Made by a program: the position numbers and the translations under genes | NCBI RefSeq assembly: GCF_002305875.1 | Contig: NZ_CP022098.1 | Location: 10,788,001 to 10,852,000, forward strand | Direction of reading: 5' to 3' | Length of the DNA: 64,000 nucleotides | DNA from: Cystobacter fuscus | GTDB taxonomy: Bacteria; Myxococcota; Myxococcia; Myxococcales; Myxococcaceae | The notes under the pieces: model-generated | Told to the model about the DNA's origin: nothing | The model's input: the letters and a program-made list of their open reading frames with translations, nothing else | Database searches by the model: none | Shown: positions 62,668 to 64,000 of the stretch, piece by piece | Layout of the letters: every line of letters starts with the position of its first letter | Position numbering within the stretch: the first letter of the stretch is position 1

Positions 62668-64000
62668 TCAGGGCGCGTACATCTCCGCCGTGGCAAGTGA
62701 GCGGGTGCCATCTTCGCCACCCACGACGAGAACCCTGCCTGAGGTCAGCAGCGTCGCGGTGTGAGCTCCGCGGGACGCGGCCATGGAGGGGGTTACGGAC
62801 CAGGAAGAGGTGGCTGGGTCGTACAACTCCGCGGTGTTGTCATAGCTGCTGCCGTCGCCCCCCGCGACGAGAACCTGGCCCGAAGCGAGCAGCGTGGCGG
62901 TGTGGCGGGAGCGGCCTTCGACCATGGCGCCAGCCGCGGACCAGCTGTTGGTGCCTGGATCATACAGCTCAGAGGAAGAGGGATCAGTAAGCGATTGCCC
63001 CCCTGAGATGAGCACCTTGCCAGAGGGAAGCAGCGTGGCCGCGTGAAGGTCATGGCGCGTCACCATGGTGGCAGCTGGAGCCCACGAATTGGTGGCCGGG
63101 TCGTACACCTCGGCGCTGCTCAAGCTCCCGGAGGCATTGGTCCCTCCCGAGACGAGGACCTTGCCCGAGGGGAGCAATGTGGCCGTGTGGTGGAAGCGGG
63201 CGGTGCTCATGGTGCTGGACTTGACCCAGAGGTTGGCGAGCGGCTCGAACACCTCCGCGGTGGCTGAAGCGTTGGTGCCATCGGTGCCGCCGGTGACGAG
63301 CACCTGGCCCGAGGGAAGCAGCGTCATGGTGTGACCGGAGCGGCCTCCACTCATGGAGCTGACCTCATACCAAGCGTTGTTCTCCGCATCATACATCTCC
63401 ACGCTGGTAAGGGCGCCGACGCCCCCAGTGACGAGCACGTAACCAGCGGGGAGCAAGAGGGCGGCGTGAGCGAAGCGGCCCTTGGACATGGCACGGGCTG
63501 GAGACCAGGAGTTGGTCGCTGGATCGTACAACTCCGCACTGCTCAGGGGGGTCGTCCCAGTGCGCCCCCCAGCGATGAGCACCCGGCCCGAGTCGAGCCG
63601 CGTGGCGGTGTGGTTGTCGCGGCTCGTGGACATGGACCCCGCGGACGTCCACCCGGTGACGCTGAGTTGAGCCGTGCCGCTCGCGTCCCCCAGGGTGGCG
63701 GTGAGGGTGACGGGCCCACCCCCGGCCACGCCGGTGCCCAGGCCCGTGCTGCTCACGGTGGCAATGTCGGTGTTGCTCGTCGTCCACGTCGCGCTGCTCG
63801 TCACGTCGGCCGTGGTGCCGTCGCTGTAGCTGCCTTGAGCGGTGAACTGCTGTGTCGAGCCCTGGATCACCGAAGCCGTCGCGGGGGTCAGCGTGATGGA
63901 GGTGAGCACGGGCGGCGGAGGGGTGATCTCGAGGGTTGCCTCGCCCGAGGCTTCATCCGCGTTGACCGTGATGATGGCACTACCGGGCTTGAGAGCCGTC
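62668..64000 (-). CDS. Kelch-repeat/BIG2 protein, 5' end outside window
   Basis: 444 residues visible; the frame is open to the last base, so the N-terminus is missing. Near the visible start is a bacterial Ig-like domain (BIG2: ITLTPATASVIQGSTQQFTA and GTAQLSV), preceded by part of another (KPGSAIITVNADEASGEATL). Then about seven kelch blades of about 49 residues, each with TATLLPSGKVLVSGG and SSAEVYDPATNSW. Such secreted proteins are common and numerous in myxobacteria; the propeller probably binds a surface ligand. The stop is 128 bp upstream of the triple-repeat gene, so the transcripts may be separate. The DNA of the blades forms a decayed tandem repeat of about 147 bp. Confidence 0.85.
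   Translation of the reverse strand, partial: TALKPGSAIITVNADEASGEATLEITPPPPVLTSITLTPATASVIQGSTQQFTAQGSYSDGTTADVTSSATWTTSNTDIATVSSTGLGTGVAGGGPVTLTATLGDASGTAQLSVTGWTSAGSMSTSRDNHTATRLDSGRVLIAGGRTGTTPLSSAELYDPATNSWSPARAMSKGRFAHAALLLPAGYVLVTGGVGALTSVEMYDAENNAWYEVSSMSGGRSGHTMTLLPSGQVLVTGGTDGTNASATAEVFEPLANLWVKSSTMSTARFHHTATLLPSGKVLVSGGTNASGSLSSAEVYDPATNSWAPAATMVTRHDLHAATLLPSGKVLISGGQSLTDPSSSELYDPGTNSWSAAGAMVEGRSRHTATLLASGQVLVAGGDGSSYDNTAELYDPATSSWSVTPSMAASRGAHTATLLTSGRVLVVGGEDGTRSLATAEMYAP

Overview
The window is GC-rich, densely packed bacterial DNA and most resembles a myxobacterium of the Cystobacter/Archangium type. The basis is a Ser/Thr kinase fused to an ATPase/TPR module, a fused ABC permease-M1 peptidase, a paired DUF1592/DUF1588-type and DUF1552-type secreted protein set, a bacterial family B DNA polymerase, plant-polymer hydrolases and a giant RHS protein. 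Species assignment is inference. I saw no rRNA, tRNA or CRISPR array.

Left part (1-15.4 kb): the 3' part of a DUF885 peptidase-like gene, two SAM methyltransferases, a secreted pectate lyase, two glycosyltransferases in an operon, then a uronate-catabolism cluster (MFS uronate transporter, LacI regulator, uronate dehydrogenase, SMP-30 lactonase) and a secreted GH9 cellulase with carbohydrate-binding modules. A 14-bp palindrome of the form GGAAAACGTTTTCC occurs upstream of the pectate lyase, upstream of the transporter, and between lacI and the dehydrogenase. It very likely ties polymer cleavage, uptake and oxidation into one LacI regulon.

Middle part (15.5-36.5 kb): a kinase-ATPase-TPR regulator with a near-leaderless promoter; a family B DNA polymerase divergent from a MarR/VOC pair; an internally deleted, frameshifted remnant of a paralogous kinase that keeps the same promoter; a LysR/AhpD-like pair; the DUF1588/DUF1552 pair; an ABC ATPase plus ABC permease/M1 peptidase operon; a cytochrome P450; and a Tat-exported lactonase-fold protein.

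Right part (36.5-64 kb): a small beta-helix polymer-forming protein, a LysR divergent from a PLP decarboxylase, a REP-associated tyrosine (HUH) transposase, a second P450, a five-gene heavy-metal RND efflux/two-component operon (outer-membrane factor, adaptor, pump, response regulator, kinase), a TetR/NmrA divergent pair, an NTF2-like secreted protein, a 2816-residue RHS protein preceded by a triple-repeat protein, and a kelch/BIG2 protein running off the end.

The most distinctive system is a family of about 28-bp intergenic repeats with the core TGACACC followed by a C/T-rich CCGGG tail. It occurs at six places, mostly at 3' ends between convergent genes, and brackets the tyrosine transposase in inverted orientation. 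It looks like a REP family together with its own RAYT transposase.
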